This document shows positions 14,838 to 22,959 of a DNA stretch of 50,082 nucleotides, piece by piece. Numbering within the stretch: position 1 is the first letter of the stretch; each line of letters starts with the position of its first letter. This DNA comes from Rhizobium phaseoli (lineage in GTDB: Bacteria > Pseudomonadota > Alphaproteobacteria > Rhizobiales > Rhizobiaceae), in NCBI RefSeq assembly GCF_010668805.1, contig NZ_WUFT01000029.1, positions 1 through 50,082 on the forward strand, read 5' to 3'. The notes beneath the pieces were generated by a model. That model saw nothing but the letters and a program-made list of their open reading frames with translations, was not told the DNA's origin and searched no databases. The position numbers and the translations under genes are program-made.

Positions 14838-16622
14838 ATGACAGATGTTGTGGAGGCCGGAATTTCATCCGGCACCGAAGGTAAGCTTGTACGCGCGCTC
14901 GACTGGAAGGGCGCATTCTGGGTGGCTGCGGGCGTGCCGCCGCTCGTTCTTTTCTCCATCGGCGGCATTGCGGGCACGACGGGCAAGCTCGCCTTCCTCG
15001 TCTGGATCATTTCGATGGTGATGGGTTTCCTGCAATCGTTCACCTACGCCGAAATCGCCGGCATGTTCGCCAACAAATCCGGCGGCGCCTCGGTCTATGG
15101 CGCCACCGCCTGGCTGCGGTATTCGAAGTTCATCGCGCCGCTGTCGGTCTGGTGCAACTGGTTTGCCTGGTCGCCCGTGCTGTCGCTCGGCTGCGCCATC
15201 GCCGCCGGTTATATCCTCAATTCGTTCTTCCCCATCCCGGCGGCGGATTCGCAGATGGTCCTCGACTGGATCTCCGCGCATGCCGCTTCCATCACGGCCG
15301 ATAGCCCCCGCGTCGCCGAATATATTGCCGCCCATGCCGGCACGACGCCGGATGACGCCGTCAAGGCGTTGCTGAGCACCGACGGCGTCGCCGCGCTGAC
15401 GCCGTGGATTCGCAGCTGGTCGCTGGTCAGCTTCGGCATTCCCTTTCTTGCCACCGCCAACATCAACGCCACCTTCTTCATCGGCGGCATCCTGATGCTG
15501 ATCATCTTCGCGATCCAGCATCGCGGCATCTCCGAGACGGCCAGCGTGCAGAAGTGGCTGGCGATCATCGTGCTGGTGCCGCTGCTGATCATCGGCCTCT
15601 ACCCGATCGTCAGCGGCCATATTGTTGCCGCCAACGTTACCGGCCTGGTACCGCCGACAGCCGCTTATTCCGGCGCCGACGGCACCTGGAGCAATGGCGG
15701 CTGGACGCTCTTCCTCGGCGGTCTCTATATCGCCGCCTGGTCGACCTACGGCTTCGAGACCGCCGTCTGCTACACCCGCGAACTCAAGAATCCGAAGACC
15801 GACACTTTCAAGGCGATCTTCTATTCCGGCCTTGCCTGCTGCCTGTTCTTCTTCCTGGTGCCCTTCGCTTTCCAGGGCGTTCTCGGCCACGCAGGCATGC
15901 TCGCCCCCGGCATCGTCGACGGCACCGGCGTTGCCGAAGCGCTCGGCGGCCTGATCGGCGCCGGCCGGGTCGTCACCCAGTTGCTCGTCGTGTTGATGAT
16001 CATGGCGCTGTTCCTCGCCATCATGACGGCGATGGCTGGTTCATCGCGCACGCTCTACCAGGGCTCGAAGGACGGCTGGCTGCCGAAATATCTCGATCAC
16101 GTCAATGAAAACGGCGCCCCGACACGGGCGATGTGGACCGATTTTGCCTTCAACCTCTTCCTTCTGGCAATCGCCTCGGATACCGGCGGCTACTTCTTCG
16201 TGCTCGCCGTGTCGAATGTCGGCTACATCATCTTCAACTTCCTGAACCTCAATTCCGGCTGGATCCACCGGATGGACTCCGGCCATATCGAACGGCCGTG
16301 GAAGGCGCCGACCTGGCTGATCGGTCTCAACACCGCGCTTGCCTTCGTCAATGCGCTGTTCCTCGGCGCCGGCGCCAAGGTCTGGGGTTATTCCAATGCG
16401 CTCTGGGTCGGCTTCATCTTCGCCGCCCTGATCCTGCCGGTCTTCGCCTATCGCCACTATGTGCGTGACGGCGGCAAGTTCCCGGCAGGCGCGATGGAAG
16501 ATCTCGGCCTCGTCGGCCAGGATCTCGGCGTCAAGAAGGCCGGCATGCTGCCCTATCTGGCACTCGCCGCCGGTCTGGCGATCGTCCTGACCGCCAACGT
16601 GATCTTCCAGCTTCCGGCTTAA
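14838..16622 (+). CDS. APC-superfamily permease, candidate methylated-amine (TMAO) or amino-acid transporter
   Basis: A protein of about 594 residues with roughly 12 hydrophobic membrane segments, typical of APC amino-acid permeases (GWTLFLGGLYIAAWSTYGFE in the middle, DHVNENGAPTRAMW in a cytoplasmic loop). I place the start at the ATG at 14838 (MTDVVEAG...). The 48 codons upstream are in frame but look like leader. The first hydrophobic segment starts about 30 residues in. It is divergent from tdm, so import of TMAO or a related quaternary or methylated amine is the natural guess. Sequence alone cannot fix the substrate. A strong bidirectional terminator follows. Confidence 0.8.
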   Translation: MTDVVEAGISSGTEGKLVRALDWKGAFWVAAGVPPLVLFSIGGIAGTTGKLAFLVWIISMVMGFLQSFTYAEIAGMFANKSGGASVYGATAWLRYSKFIAPLSVWCNWFAWSPVLSLGCAIAAGYILNSFFPIPAADSQMVLDWISAHAASITADSPRVAEYIAAHAGTTPDDAVKALLSTDGVAALTPWIRSWSLVSFGIPFLATANINATFFIGGILMLIIFAIQHRGISETASVQKWLAIIVLVPLLIIGLYPIVSGHIVAANVTGLVPPTAAYSGADGTWSNGGWTLFLGGLYIAAWSTYGFETAVCYTRELKNPKTDTFKAIFYSGLACCLFFFLVPFAFQGVLGHAGMLAPGIVDGTGVAEALGGLIGAGRVVTQLLVVLMIMALFLAIMTAMAGSSRTLYQGSKDGWLPKYLDHVNENGAPTRAMWTDFAFNLFLLAIASDTGGYFFVLAVSNVGYIIFNFLNLNSGWIHRMDSGHIERPWKAPTWLIGLNTALAFVNALFLGAGAKVWGYSNALWVGFIFAALILPVFAYRHYVRDGGKFPAGAMEDLGLVGQDLGVKKAGMLPYLALAAGLAIVLTANVIFQLPA

Positions 16623-16634
16623 AGTGCCTCCCAA

Positions 16635-16673
16635 GCAAAAAAGCCGCCATGAAAAAACATGGCGGCTTTTTGC
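16635..16673. terminator. Strong bidirectional intrinsic terminator
   Basis: GCCGCCATG (16643-16651) and CATGGCGGC (16658-16666) form a perfect stem around six A. It is preceded by six A and followed by five T, so it works in both directions. It lies between the convergent permease and aldo/keto reductase genes. Confidence 0.92.
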
Positions 16674-16688
16674 ATTTGTCGGCGAAGC

Positions 16689-17720
16689 TCAGCGGCCGCC
16701 TTCGATCTTGCGGTGGCGCTGGTTGATACCGCCCTTGCCGTAGGGGTAGTCGAAGGGCTGAGGCGCGCTGACCTCATCCAGTCTCGCCAGGTCATCGCCG
16801 GAGAGCTTGAGCTTCATGGCGCCAAGATTGTCGGCGAGTTGCTCCGGCGTGCGGGCGCCGAGGATGATCGAGGTGATCGCCGGCTGCGCCGCCGTCCAGC
16901 CGAGCGCCACCTGCGCCATGCTGACCCCATGCGCCTTGGCGATCTCCTCGACAACGCCGATGATCGCCCAGGTTCGCTCCATCGCATTGCGCGGCGCATA
17001 GGATTCACCGCCGCGATTGGGATTTTCGCCGAGGCGGGTGGCGCCGGTCGGCATCTCGTCGCGCTTGTATTTGCCGGTCAGCCAGCCGCCGCCAAGCGGC
17101 GACCACGGCAACAGGCCCATGCCGGCATCCTGGCAGGCAGCGACGATCTCGAGTTCGATGTCGCGCACCAGCAGGTTATATTGCGGCTGCAAGGTCACCG
17201 GACGCGTGTAACCGCGCGCCTTGGCGATCTCGGAGGCCTTGGCAATATGCCAGCCGACATAGTTGGAGAAGCCGTAATAGCCGATCTTGCCTGATGATAC
17301 CGCATCGTCGAGGAAGCGCAGCGTCTCCTCGATCGGCGTCAGCGCGTCCCAGGCATGCATCTGGTAAAGATCGATCTGCTCGAGGCCGAGACGGCGCAGA
17401 GAATCGTCGAGCGCCTGGCCGAGATGCCGGCGCGACAGGCCGATATCGTTGGGACCGTTGCCCATCGGAAAACGGCCCTTGGTGGCGACGATCGCCTGGC
17501 GGGCTTCGGTCGGGCGCGCCTTCAGCCAGCGTCCGATGATCTCTTCCGACTTGCCGGCGCTGTAGACATCGGCGGTATCGATGAAATTGCCGCCCCAGGC
17601 GAAATAATCGTCGAGCAGCTTGTGCGAGGCCGCCTCGTCGGCCTCCGCGCCGAAGGTCATAGTACCCAGGCAATAGGCGGTGACGACGGTCCCGCTGGGA
17701 CCGAGCTTGCGATAATCCAT
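16689..17720 (-). CDS. Aldo/keto reductase
   Basis: A 343-residue AKR of the YajO/Tas-like group. The catalytic tetrad is visible as Asp (NFIDTADVYSAGKSEE), Tyr in the same segment, Lys (IVATKGRF) and His (YQMHAWD). The NADPH-binding C-terminal segment reads IILGARTPEQLADNLGA. The ATG at 17720 is preceded by GAGGAGG; the longer in-frame extension is not translated in my reading. It reduces aldehydes or ketones with NADPH in the cytoplasm; the substrate is unknown. It is transcribed alone toward the shared terminator at 16635-16673. Confidence 0.88.
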   Translation of the reverse strand: MDYRKLGPSGTVVTAYCLGTMTFGAEADEAASHKLLDDYFAWGGNFIDTADVYSAGKSEEIIGRWLKARPTEARQAIVATKGRFPMGNGPNDIGLSRRHLGQALDDSLRRLGLEQIDLYQMHAWDALTPIEETLRFLDDAVSSGKIGYYGFSNYVGWHIAKASEIAKARGYTRPVTLQPQYNLLVRDIELEIVAACQDAGMGLLPWSPLGGGWLTGKYKRDEMPTGATRLGENPNRGGESYAPRNAMERTWAIIGVVEEIAKAHGVSMAQVALGWTAAQPAITSIILGARTPEQLADNLGAMKLKLSGDDLARLDEVSAPQPFDYPYGKGGINQRHRKIEGGR

Positions 17721-17947
17721 TTCTTCCTCCTCATGCGGACGCCCGCAGCCGACGCGCAAAATCGCCGGGGTAGAAGCCGGGGCTTCCGCAATCAATGACA
17801 ATATTGTGCTTGAGGCGGCCGCTTGCCGCCGGATGACGTCTGGCGCCCTGGGCTCAATCTGGCGCAGGGGCGAGGGCAGCATAACCAATCCCGCCTGTGC
17901 CACAAGTGGGAAAACATATTCCCGCCTGCCGATGCAGCCGGCGGCGG

Positions 17948-19213
17948 CTACGGATTTTTCGGAAACGACCCGGCGATCAGATCGGCTGCGGTGACGCCGG
18001 TCTCGTAGGCGCCATGCGCCGTCGAATAACGCGCGCGCGAACAGGCTTCGCCGGCAAAGAAGATCCTTTCGTCATGTGGGGCTGCGAGGACCCCGCGCAG
18101 ATCCGAGGCGCCGGGCTCGGCATAGGAATAGGAGCCGCCGATATGGGGTGCAGCGGCCCAGGCCGACATTGCCGCCACCGACAATTGCTTGCGGATATCG
18201 GCGCCGAATGCAGCCGCGAGTTCATCCCCAGCGAAGGCAAAGGCGGCCTCTTTTCCCGCCCGCTCCAGATCATGCGCGAGGTCGCCGGCAAAATAGGCCT
18301 CGACAACAGGAGCGCCGAATGGCCGGAGCTGATAGGTGCCGGTGGCAGCACGGCTGATGGAGCCGAGCATATGGGTATCGGCCGGCAGCGCCTGCTGATT
18401 TGCGAGCCTGAGAAAGAGCTTGTCGGCGAGCCCGAGCGGCAAACGGGACGCTGCCTCGATCTTCTCGGGCAAGGGAGGATCGAAGGCGATCTTTCCGGCG
18501 GCAAGCACATTCGTCGAAACGGTCACCAGCACCGCACGGGCACTGAGCTCACCCTGGTTCGTCTCAATGTCGATACGGCCGGCATGGCTGTGGTCGATGC
18601 GCGTGACCTCGACGCCAAGCCTTGCCGGAACCGGCCTGCCGTAACGGGAGATCAATGTTCCATAGCCCTCACGCACCCGCCAATCGGGGCCGGGGCCGGG
18701 GTCGTACCTGGTATAGTCGACGACCGATGAGCGCTCCAGTTCCGCACCGGTGATGTAGGTGCCGATCGCCCGGATCTGGCCATTCCAGGCATTGCCGGGT
18801 TCGAGCATTGCCAGATCGGTGTCATCGCCTTCATGGCTCTCCAGGCGTTCGAAATAGGCGCCGATCGCCTGTTGCGCGGCGTGCGTCTCCGCATCGTCGC
18901 GCTGCAGCCGCCTCCCGCCGTTCCAGGGCGCCGGTGTATGGTCGACCGTCAATCCGACTTCGTCGGCAATCGCGGTCCAGGCATTGGTCCGCGCCCCATG
19001 CAGCCAGCCGCAACCGAGATCGAGGGCAATATCGCCGGCTTCAGGCAGCCCGACGCTCCAGGCGCGGCCACCGAGACGACCGCCGGCTTCCAGCAGCAGG
19101 ATGGAAAGATCGGGGCGGATCGCCTGCAGGCGACGGGCAGCGGCAATGCCGGCGGCCCCGGCGCCGATGATGACGACATCCTCTTCGGCGCCCCTGCTGT
19201 TGTCACCAGGCAT
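17948..19213 (-). CDS. FAD-dependent amine oxidase (flavin monoamine oxidase family)
   Basis: A 421-residue flavoprotein. VVIIGAGAAGIAAARRL (about residues 13-29) is the FAD-binding Rossmann motif, followed by the E-x(5)-GGR motif in LLEAGGRLGGRAW. The C-terminal FAD motif is FFAGEACSRARYSTAHGAYETG. It belongs to the NAD(P)-binding/amine oxidoreductase family and probably oxidises a primary or secondary amine or polyamine. No signal peptide is visible, so it is cytoplasmic. It sits on the same strand as the aldo/keto reductase, with 227 bases between them. A link to the methylamine genes would be speculative. Confidence 0.8.
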   Translation of the reverse strand: MPGDNSRGAEEDVVIIGAGAAGIAAARRLQAIRPDLSILLLEAGGRLGGRAWSVGLPEAGDIALDLGCGWLHGARTNAWTAIADEVGLTVDHTPAPWNGGRRLQRDDAETHAAQQAIGAYFERLESHEGDDTDLAMLEPGNAWNGQIRAIGTYITGAELERSSVVDYTRYDPGPGPDWRVREGYGTLISRYGRPVPARLGVEVTRIDHSHAGRIDIETNQGELSARAVLVTVSTNVLAAGKIAFDPPLPEKIEAASRLPLGLADKLFLRLANQQALPADTHMLGSISRAATGTYQLRPFGAPVVEAYFAGDLAHDLERAGKEAAFAFAGDELAAAFGADIRKQLSVAAMSAWAAAPHIGGSYSYAEPGASDLRGVLAAPHDERIFFAGEACSRARYSTAHGAYETGVTAADLIAGSFPKNP

Positions 19214-19326
19214 GCATTCTCCTCCCGTCGTTCACCGCTCAGCTAAGCCACGGTGTCCTCGAAACGCAAGGGTGTATAGCGCCGCGCGCGATGGATTAAA
19301 CCGCGTCTCCATGACATATAGATCTG

Positions 19327-20307
19327 ATGAGCGTGAACAGAGATTCGCAACTCGACATGTTTGCCAAGGCATCGCCCGCGGTGGTCCAGCTGCGCAACCC
19401 GTCGCGCCAGCGGTTATCGCAGCCGGCCGCCTATTCCAACGAAGAGATGGCGCGGGCGCTTGAAGAGAGCGGCAACTACCGCATACTCAGGAAACTGACT
19501 GCCCGGCCGGTCGCAGCCGCCAGACGACCGGAGTTTTCGCGGCTCGGCATCATTCTCGATACGGAGACTACAGGTCTCAATCACCGCAGCGACGAGATCA
19601 TCGAAATCGGCGCCGTTGCTTTCACATTCGACGATGGGGGCGGGATCGGCGACATCGTCGGCATCTATGGCGGCCTGCAACAGCCGTCGCGGCCGATTCC
19701 GGCCGAGATCACCCGATTGACCGGCATTACCGATGCGATGGTCGAAGGCCAGGTCATCGATATGAGATCGCTGAGCGCCCTGATCGAACCGGCGGATCTG
19801 ATCATCGCCCACAATGCCGGTTTCGACCGGCCGTTCTGCGAAGCCTTCTCGACGATCTTCGCCGGCAAGGCCTGGGCCTGCTCGGTTTCGGAAGTCGACT
19901 GGAGCGCCCGCGGCTTCGAAGGCACCAAGCTCGGCTATCTCGTCGGCCAGGCCGGTTATTTCCATGACGGCCATCGCGCGGTGGACGACTGCCACGCTTT
20001 GCTGGAAATCCTCGATCGGCAGCAGGGCGACGGCGAAAGCCCGTTCGCGGAGCTTTACCGCGCCAGCCAGCGCTCGCGTATTCGCATCTTTGCCGAACAC
20101 AGCCCGTTCGAGATGAAGGACCATCTGAAGGCGAGGGGGTATCGCTGGTCGGATGGAAGCGACGGCCGCCTGAAATCCTGGTGGATCGAGGTCGGCGAAG
20201 ACGATCTCGGCGACGAACTGTCCTATCTGCGCTCGGAAATTTACCGGTGGAAAGAGGCGGAGCCGCCGATCGTCCGGCTGACGGCCTTCGATCGCTTCAA
20301 ACTCTGA
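19327..20307 (+). CDS. DnaQ-like 3'-5' exonuclease (DEDDh)
   Basis: A 326-residue protein with an RNase-T/DnaQ exonuclease core at about residues 73-235. Asp78 and Glu80 (LDTETTG), Asp167 (HNAGFD) and His216...Asp221 (HRAVDD) complete the DEDDh metal site. About 70 N-terminal residues and a C-terminal extension with tryptophans (YRWSDGSDGRLKSWWIEV) lie outside the core. It removes nucleotides from 3' ends, probably in DNA repair or turnover rather than as the polymerase III epsilon subunit. Divergent from the amine oxidase, with 113 bases between them. Confidence 0.85.
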   Translation: MSVNRDSQLDMFAKASPAVVQLRNPSRQRLSQPAAYSNEEMARALEESGNYRILRKLTARPVAAARRPEFSRLGIILDTETTGLNHRSDEIIEIGAVAFTFDDGGGIGDIVGIYGGLQQPSRPIPAEITRLTGITDAMVEGQVIDMRSLSALIEPADLIIAHNAGFDRPFCEAFSTIFAGKAWACSVSEVDWSARGFEGTKLGYLVGQAGYFHDGHRAVDDCHALLEILDRQQGDGESPFAELYRASQRSRIRIFAEHSPFEMKDHLKARGYRWSDGSDGRLKSWWIEVGEDDLGDELSYLRSEIYRWKEAEPPIVRLTAFDRFKL

Positions 20308-20413
20308 CCGCGAAGCGGTTCGGATCTTGAGCAGAAATAACTCCCAAATCTGACGACCCATGCAAACGTCGCATAGGTGCAGTGATGCATTGGCGCTGCA
20401 ACAATCAAAGGGC

Positions 20414-20428
20414 TTGTACTATATACAA
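20414..20428. promoter_or_regulatory. Inverted repeat before the DUF1127 gene
   Basis: TTGTA (20414-20418) and TACAA (20424-20428) flank CTATA, about 70 bases before the DUF1127 start, in an AT-rich promoter-like patch. In Rhodobacter the homologous DUF1127-cuckoo RNA unit is driven by alternative heat-shock/oxidative-stress sigma factors. I could not find a convincing RpoH-type promoter here. Confidence 0.3.
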
Positions 20429-20497
20429 CTCATCGAAGCGAACGAAGCGCCAAGGACTGGCAGCTAGGCTTCGAAAGCCCATCGAAAGGGGATCATC

Positions 20498-20644
20498 ATG
20501 AACGTAGCACGCTCTTTCAATAACTGGCGCAAGTATCGTCAGACGGTCGCTGAACTGGGCCGTATGTCCACGCGCGAACTGAACGACCTCGGCATCGGCC
20601 GCGGCGACATCCACACCATCGCTCGCGCTGCCATCGCCCGCTAA
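20498..20644 (+). CDS. DUF1127 small arginine-rich protein (CcaF1-like)
   Basis: A 48-residue protein (MNVARSFNNWRKYRQTVAEL...). The C-terminal half, LSTREL-like (RMSTRELNDLGIGRGDI), is the DUF1127/YjiS signature. The ATG follows AAAGGGG by 7 bases. Such proteins are small basic RNA-associated factors. In Rhodobacter sphaeroides the homologue CcaF1 is encoded directly upstream of the CcsR cuckoo RNAs and affects their maturation. The same order, protein gene then CCTCCTCCC hairpins, is seen here. A hairpin lies between the two parts. Confidence 0.9.
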   Translation: MNVARSFNNWRKYRQTVAELGRMSTRELNDLGIGRGDIHTIARAAIAR

Positions 20645-20679
20645 CGGCCTGCACGGTAAGCACTTTTAAAGACTTGGCC

Positions 20680-20707
20680 AGCGCCTGCTTTCTCCGAAGC
20701 GGGCGCT
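20680..20707 (+). terminator. Stem-loop after the DUF1127 gene
   Basis: AGCGCCTGCTT (20680-20690) pairs with AAGCGGGCGCT (20697-20707) over 11 positions with one G-T pair and a 6-base loop. TTGCTTTTG follows. It could terminate most transcripts after the DUF1127 gene, or be a processing site that lets some read into the RNA hairpins downstream. Confidence 0.6.
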
Positions 20708-20829
20708 TTGCTTTTGTGCTTCCGGCGAGACCGGATCACGGCGAGGCAGCCGCCCGCTTTTCGCATAACGCATAGCTGCCTTGCAAAGAAATGCCTACCA
20801 ACTGAGCAAGAAATAAGTATGATTATTTC

Positions 20830-20946
20830 TATCGAAGCGATGCACCTCCTCCCGCATCCCTTCGATATGCAGGCGCCCCATCCTCCTCCCAGGGTCGTCT
20901 GCGGGAACGGCAGCACTCCTCCTCCCAGCTGTCGTTCGGTTTTTTT
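20830..20946 (+). ncRNA. Cuckoo (CcsR-like) small RNA, hairpins 1-3 with CCUCCUCCC loops
   Basis: Three consecutive hairpins each expose CCTCCTCCC in the apical loop. Hairpin 1: 20830-20867, loop motif at 20845-20853, stem ATCGAAG/CTTCGAT plus GATGC/GCATC. Hairpin 2: 20869-20902, motif 20882-20890, stem GCAGGCG/CGTCTGC. Hairpin 3: 20905-20937, motif 20918-20926, 10-pair stem, then seven T at 20940-20946 as a terminator. Different stem sequences around an identical loop show selection on the loop. This is the hallmark of the alphaproteobacterial cuckoo RNA family found after DUF1127 genes, in which the anti-Shine-Dalgarno-like loops bind other RNAs. Exact transcript ends are inferred. Confidence 0.82.
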
Positions 20947-20990
20947 CGAAAGCCTGCCGCACCTCCTCCCGCGGCAGGCTTTTTCGTTTT
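20947..20990 (+). ncRNA. Cuckoo hairpin 4, a terminator whose loop is CCUCCUCCC
   Basis: GCCTGCCGC (20952-20960) and GCGGCAGGC (20971-20979) form a perfect 9-pair stem extended by AAA/TTT. The loop is A plus CCTCCTCCC (20962-20970), and a T tract follows (20980-20984 and 20987-20991). It ends the array and serves at once as an intrinsic terminator and a fourth motif display. It may be the 3' end of the same primary transcript or a separate short RNA. Confidence 0.8.
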
Positions 20991-21248
20991 TGGCCGATCG
21001 CGCCGAAAAACGCCGCTCGCGATCCATCGCCCGGCATTGATGACTTTTTCCTGCTTATCGCTGATTTTGCTCCCGATTCCTGCGGTCGCCGTCGGCTGCT
21101 GTCAGGTGCTGCAGAAACATATTGACTTCGAATTTGTCGTACAACTATGTAACCATTCGGTTCATTGCCGAGCGAAACGGCCGCCGAGCGGATCCGGCTT
21201 CGCTGGAACGACGACGCTTGACGACAACGAAACTGAAGGAATTTTGAC
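20991..21248. other. Gene-free promoter region of kduID
   Basis: This stretch follows the cuckoo terminator and carries no gene I can support. An AT-rich promoter-like patch (TTGACTTCG at 21123-21131) and the operator-like TTGTCGTACAA at 21134-21144 suggest that kduI transcription begins in its second half. Confidence 0.5.
21134..21144. promoter_or_regulatory. Candidate FadR-type GntR operator before kduI
   Basis: TTGTCGTACAA has TTGT and ACAA arms around CGT. It fits the T-x-GT-N-AC-x-A consensus of FadR-subfamily GntR regulators. It lies about 105 bases before the kduI start, just right of a TTGAC box. A FadR-type regulator gene follows kduD, so it is the obvious candidate ligand-responsive repressor. 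Confidence 0.5.
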
Positions 21249-22085
21249 ATGCAGATCGACGTGAGGCACGCCTCCCATCCCGAGGCCGTGCGCGAATACG
21301 ACACGGAGACGCTGCGGCGTCACTTTCTGGTGGAAACCGTCTTTGCGGACGGCGAGATCCGGCTGACTTATTCCCACTACGACCGCATGGTCATCGGCGG
21401 CGCGACGCCGCTGGCCGACGGGCTGCCGCTGACGGCGCCGACGGCGATCGGCCAGGAAACCTTCCTAGCCGAGCGCGAACTCGGCGCGCTCAACATCGGC
21501 GGCGCCGGCCGCATCGTCGTCGACGGCACCAGCTACGATCTTGCCAAGTATGATTGCCTCTATGCCGGCAAGGGCGCCAAGGACATCAGGTTCGAGAGCG
21601 TGGATGCCGCCAATCCGGCAAAGTTCTATCTGGTCTCAACGCCGGCACATCAAGCGCACCCGACTGTGTTGCTCACCCGCGAGAAAGCCCGCCACCTGAC
21701 GCCCGGCGACGCGGCAACGGCCAACAAGCGGTCGATTTACCAGTTCATCCATCCTGAGGTTTGCCAATCCTGCCAACTGACCCTCGGGTTCACCATGATC
21801 GAGCCGGGCAGCGTCTGGAACACCATGCCGGCCCATACGCATGATCGCCGCATGGAAGCCTATCTCTATTTCGATCTCGAAGCGGAACAGCGTGTCTTCC
21901 ACTTCATGGGCGAGCCGCAGCAGACCCGGCATATGCTTGTCGCCAACGAACAGGCGGTCATCTCGCCGCCCTGGTCGATCCATTCCGGCGCCGGCACCAA
22001 GAATTACAGCTTCATCTGGGCGATGGCCGGCGACAATAAGAGCTTCACCGACATGGATCATATCGCCATTGCGGATCTGAGGTGA
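21249..22085 (+). CDS. kduI: KduI, 5-dehydro-4-deoxy-D-glucuronate isomerase
   Basis: A 278-residue cupin of the KduI family, the usual length. GSVWNTMPAHTHDRRMEAYLYF is the metal-binding cupin motif with its histidines and glutamate. The enzyme converts 4-deoxy-L-threo-5-hexosulose uronate to 3-deoxy-D-glycero-2,5-hexodiulosonate (EC 5.3.1.17). This is a step in breakdown of unsaturated galacturonides from pectin and of related uronates. It overlaps kduD by GTGA and is followed by a GntR regulator. Confidence 0.95.
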   Translation: MQIDVRHASHPEAVREYDTETLRRHFLVETVFADGEIRLTYSHYDRMVIGGATPLADGLPLTAPTAIGQETFLAERELGALNIGGAGRIVVDGTSYDLAKYDCLYAGKGAKDIRFESVDAANPAKFYLVSTPAHQAHPTVLLTREKARHLTPGDAATANKRSIYQFIHPEVCQSCQLTLGFTMIEPGSVWNTMPAHTHDRRMEAYLYFDLEAEQRVFHFMGEPQQTRHMLVANEQAVISPPWSIHSGAGTKNYSFIWAMAGDNKSFTDMDHIAIADLR

Positions 22086-22846
22086 GCGTGGTGGCAAACC
22101 CCTTCGACCTTAAAGGCAGGACTGCCGTCGTCACCGGCGCCAATACCGGCATCGGCCAGGCCATCGCGGTAGCGCTGGCCGGGGCCGGCGCCTCGATCGT
22201 CGCCGTCGGGCGCTCCTCGATGGATGAGACCGAGGCGCTGGTGAAGCAGGCGGGAAGCCGCTTGCATGTCGTCAAGGCCGATCTCGGCACGATCGAACCG
22301 GTCAAGGGGATCGTCGAGGAGACGATCAAGACCTTCGGCGGCCTCGACATCCTCGTCAACAATGCCGGCATCATCCGCCGCGCCGATGCGCTCGACTTCA
22401 CCGAGGAGGACTGGGACGCGGTGATCGACGTCAACCTGAAGACCGCCTTCTTCCTGTCGCAGGCGGCCGGCCGCCATATGGTCGACAAGGGCAGGGGCAA
22501 GATCATCAACATCGCCTCGCTGCTCTCCTTCCAGGGCGGCATCCGTATCCCCTCCTATACCGCCTCGAAAAGCGGGCTTGCCGGACTGACCAAGCTGCTC
22601 GCCTGCGAATGGGCCGGCAAGGGCGTCAACGTCAACGCCATCGCGCCCGGTTATTTCGTCACCAACAACACCACGGCGCTGCGCGAGGATGCCGACCGCA
22701 ACGCCGCCATCCTGGCCCGCATTCCGGCCGGGCGCTGGGGAACGCCGGATGAACTCGGCGGTGCTGCGGTGTTCCTGGCATCGTCGGCCTCCGATTACGT
22801 GCACGGCACGGTGCTGCCCGTCGATGGCGGCTGGCTGGCGCGGTGA
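22082..22846 (+). CDS. kduD: KduD, 2-dehydro-3-deoxy-D-gluconate 5-dehydrogenase
   Basis: A 254-residue classical SDR. TGANTGIG (about residues 18-25) binds NAD(P); NNAG is in the middle. The active site is Ser in IASLLSFQGG, Tyr159 and Lys163 (YTASK). It reduces the diketo product of KduI to 2-dehydro-3-deoxy-gluconate (EC 1.1.1.127), which then enters the KDG kinase/aldolase route. The GTG at 22082 overlaps the kduI stop, and the pair is translationally coupled. Family resemblance to gluconate 5-dehydrogenase is close, but the kduI partner decides. Confidence 0.93.
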   Translation: MSVVANPFDLKGRTAVVTGANTGIGQAIAVALAGAGASIVAVGRSSMDETEALVKQAGSRLHVVKADLGTIEPVKGIVEETIKTFGGLDILVNNAGIIRRADALDFTEEDWDAVIDVNLKTAFFLSQAAGRHMVDKGRGKIINIASLLSFQGGIRIPSYTASKSGLAGLTKLLACEWAGKGVNVNAIAPGYFVTNNTTALREDADRNAAILARIPAGRWGTPDELGGAAVFLASSASDYVHGTVLPVDGGWLAR

Positions 22847-22959
22847 TCCGCATCATCAGGAGCTGCCGTGACTTACGTCGTTTTGCCTTTCCTGCCGGCA
22901 TGCGTTAGCAAAAGGACATGAGGCTGGCGCAGCCGCATCGGGGGCAGGATCGACACAAG

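Noticed and set aside
20380..20410. A sigma-54-like promoter (TTGGCGCTGCAAC) before the DUF1127 gene
   Set aside because: The GG and GC elements are too close together for the -24/-12 spacing and the bases match poorly.
20845..20970. The repeated CCTCCTCCC as a CRISPR or simple repeat array
   Set aside because: The unit is only 9 bases, the spacing is irregular (28 to 35 bases between copies) and each copy sits in a self-complementary stem, which fits RNA loops, not CRISPR repeats.
20708..21040. A possible 110-residue protein across the cuckoo RNA region
   Set aside because: It runs through four RNA hairpins with identical loops, has a proline-rich nonsense composition, and no ribosome site. 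The RNA explanation accounts for the sequence better.
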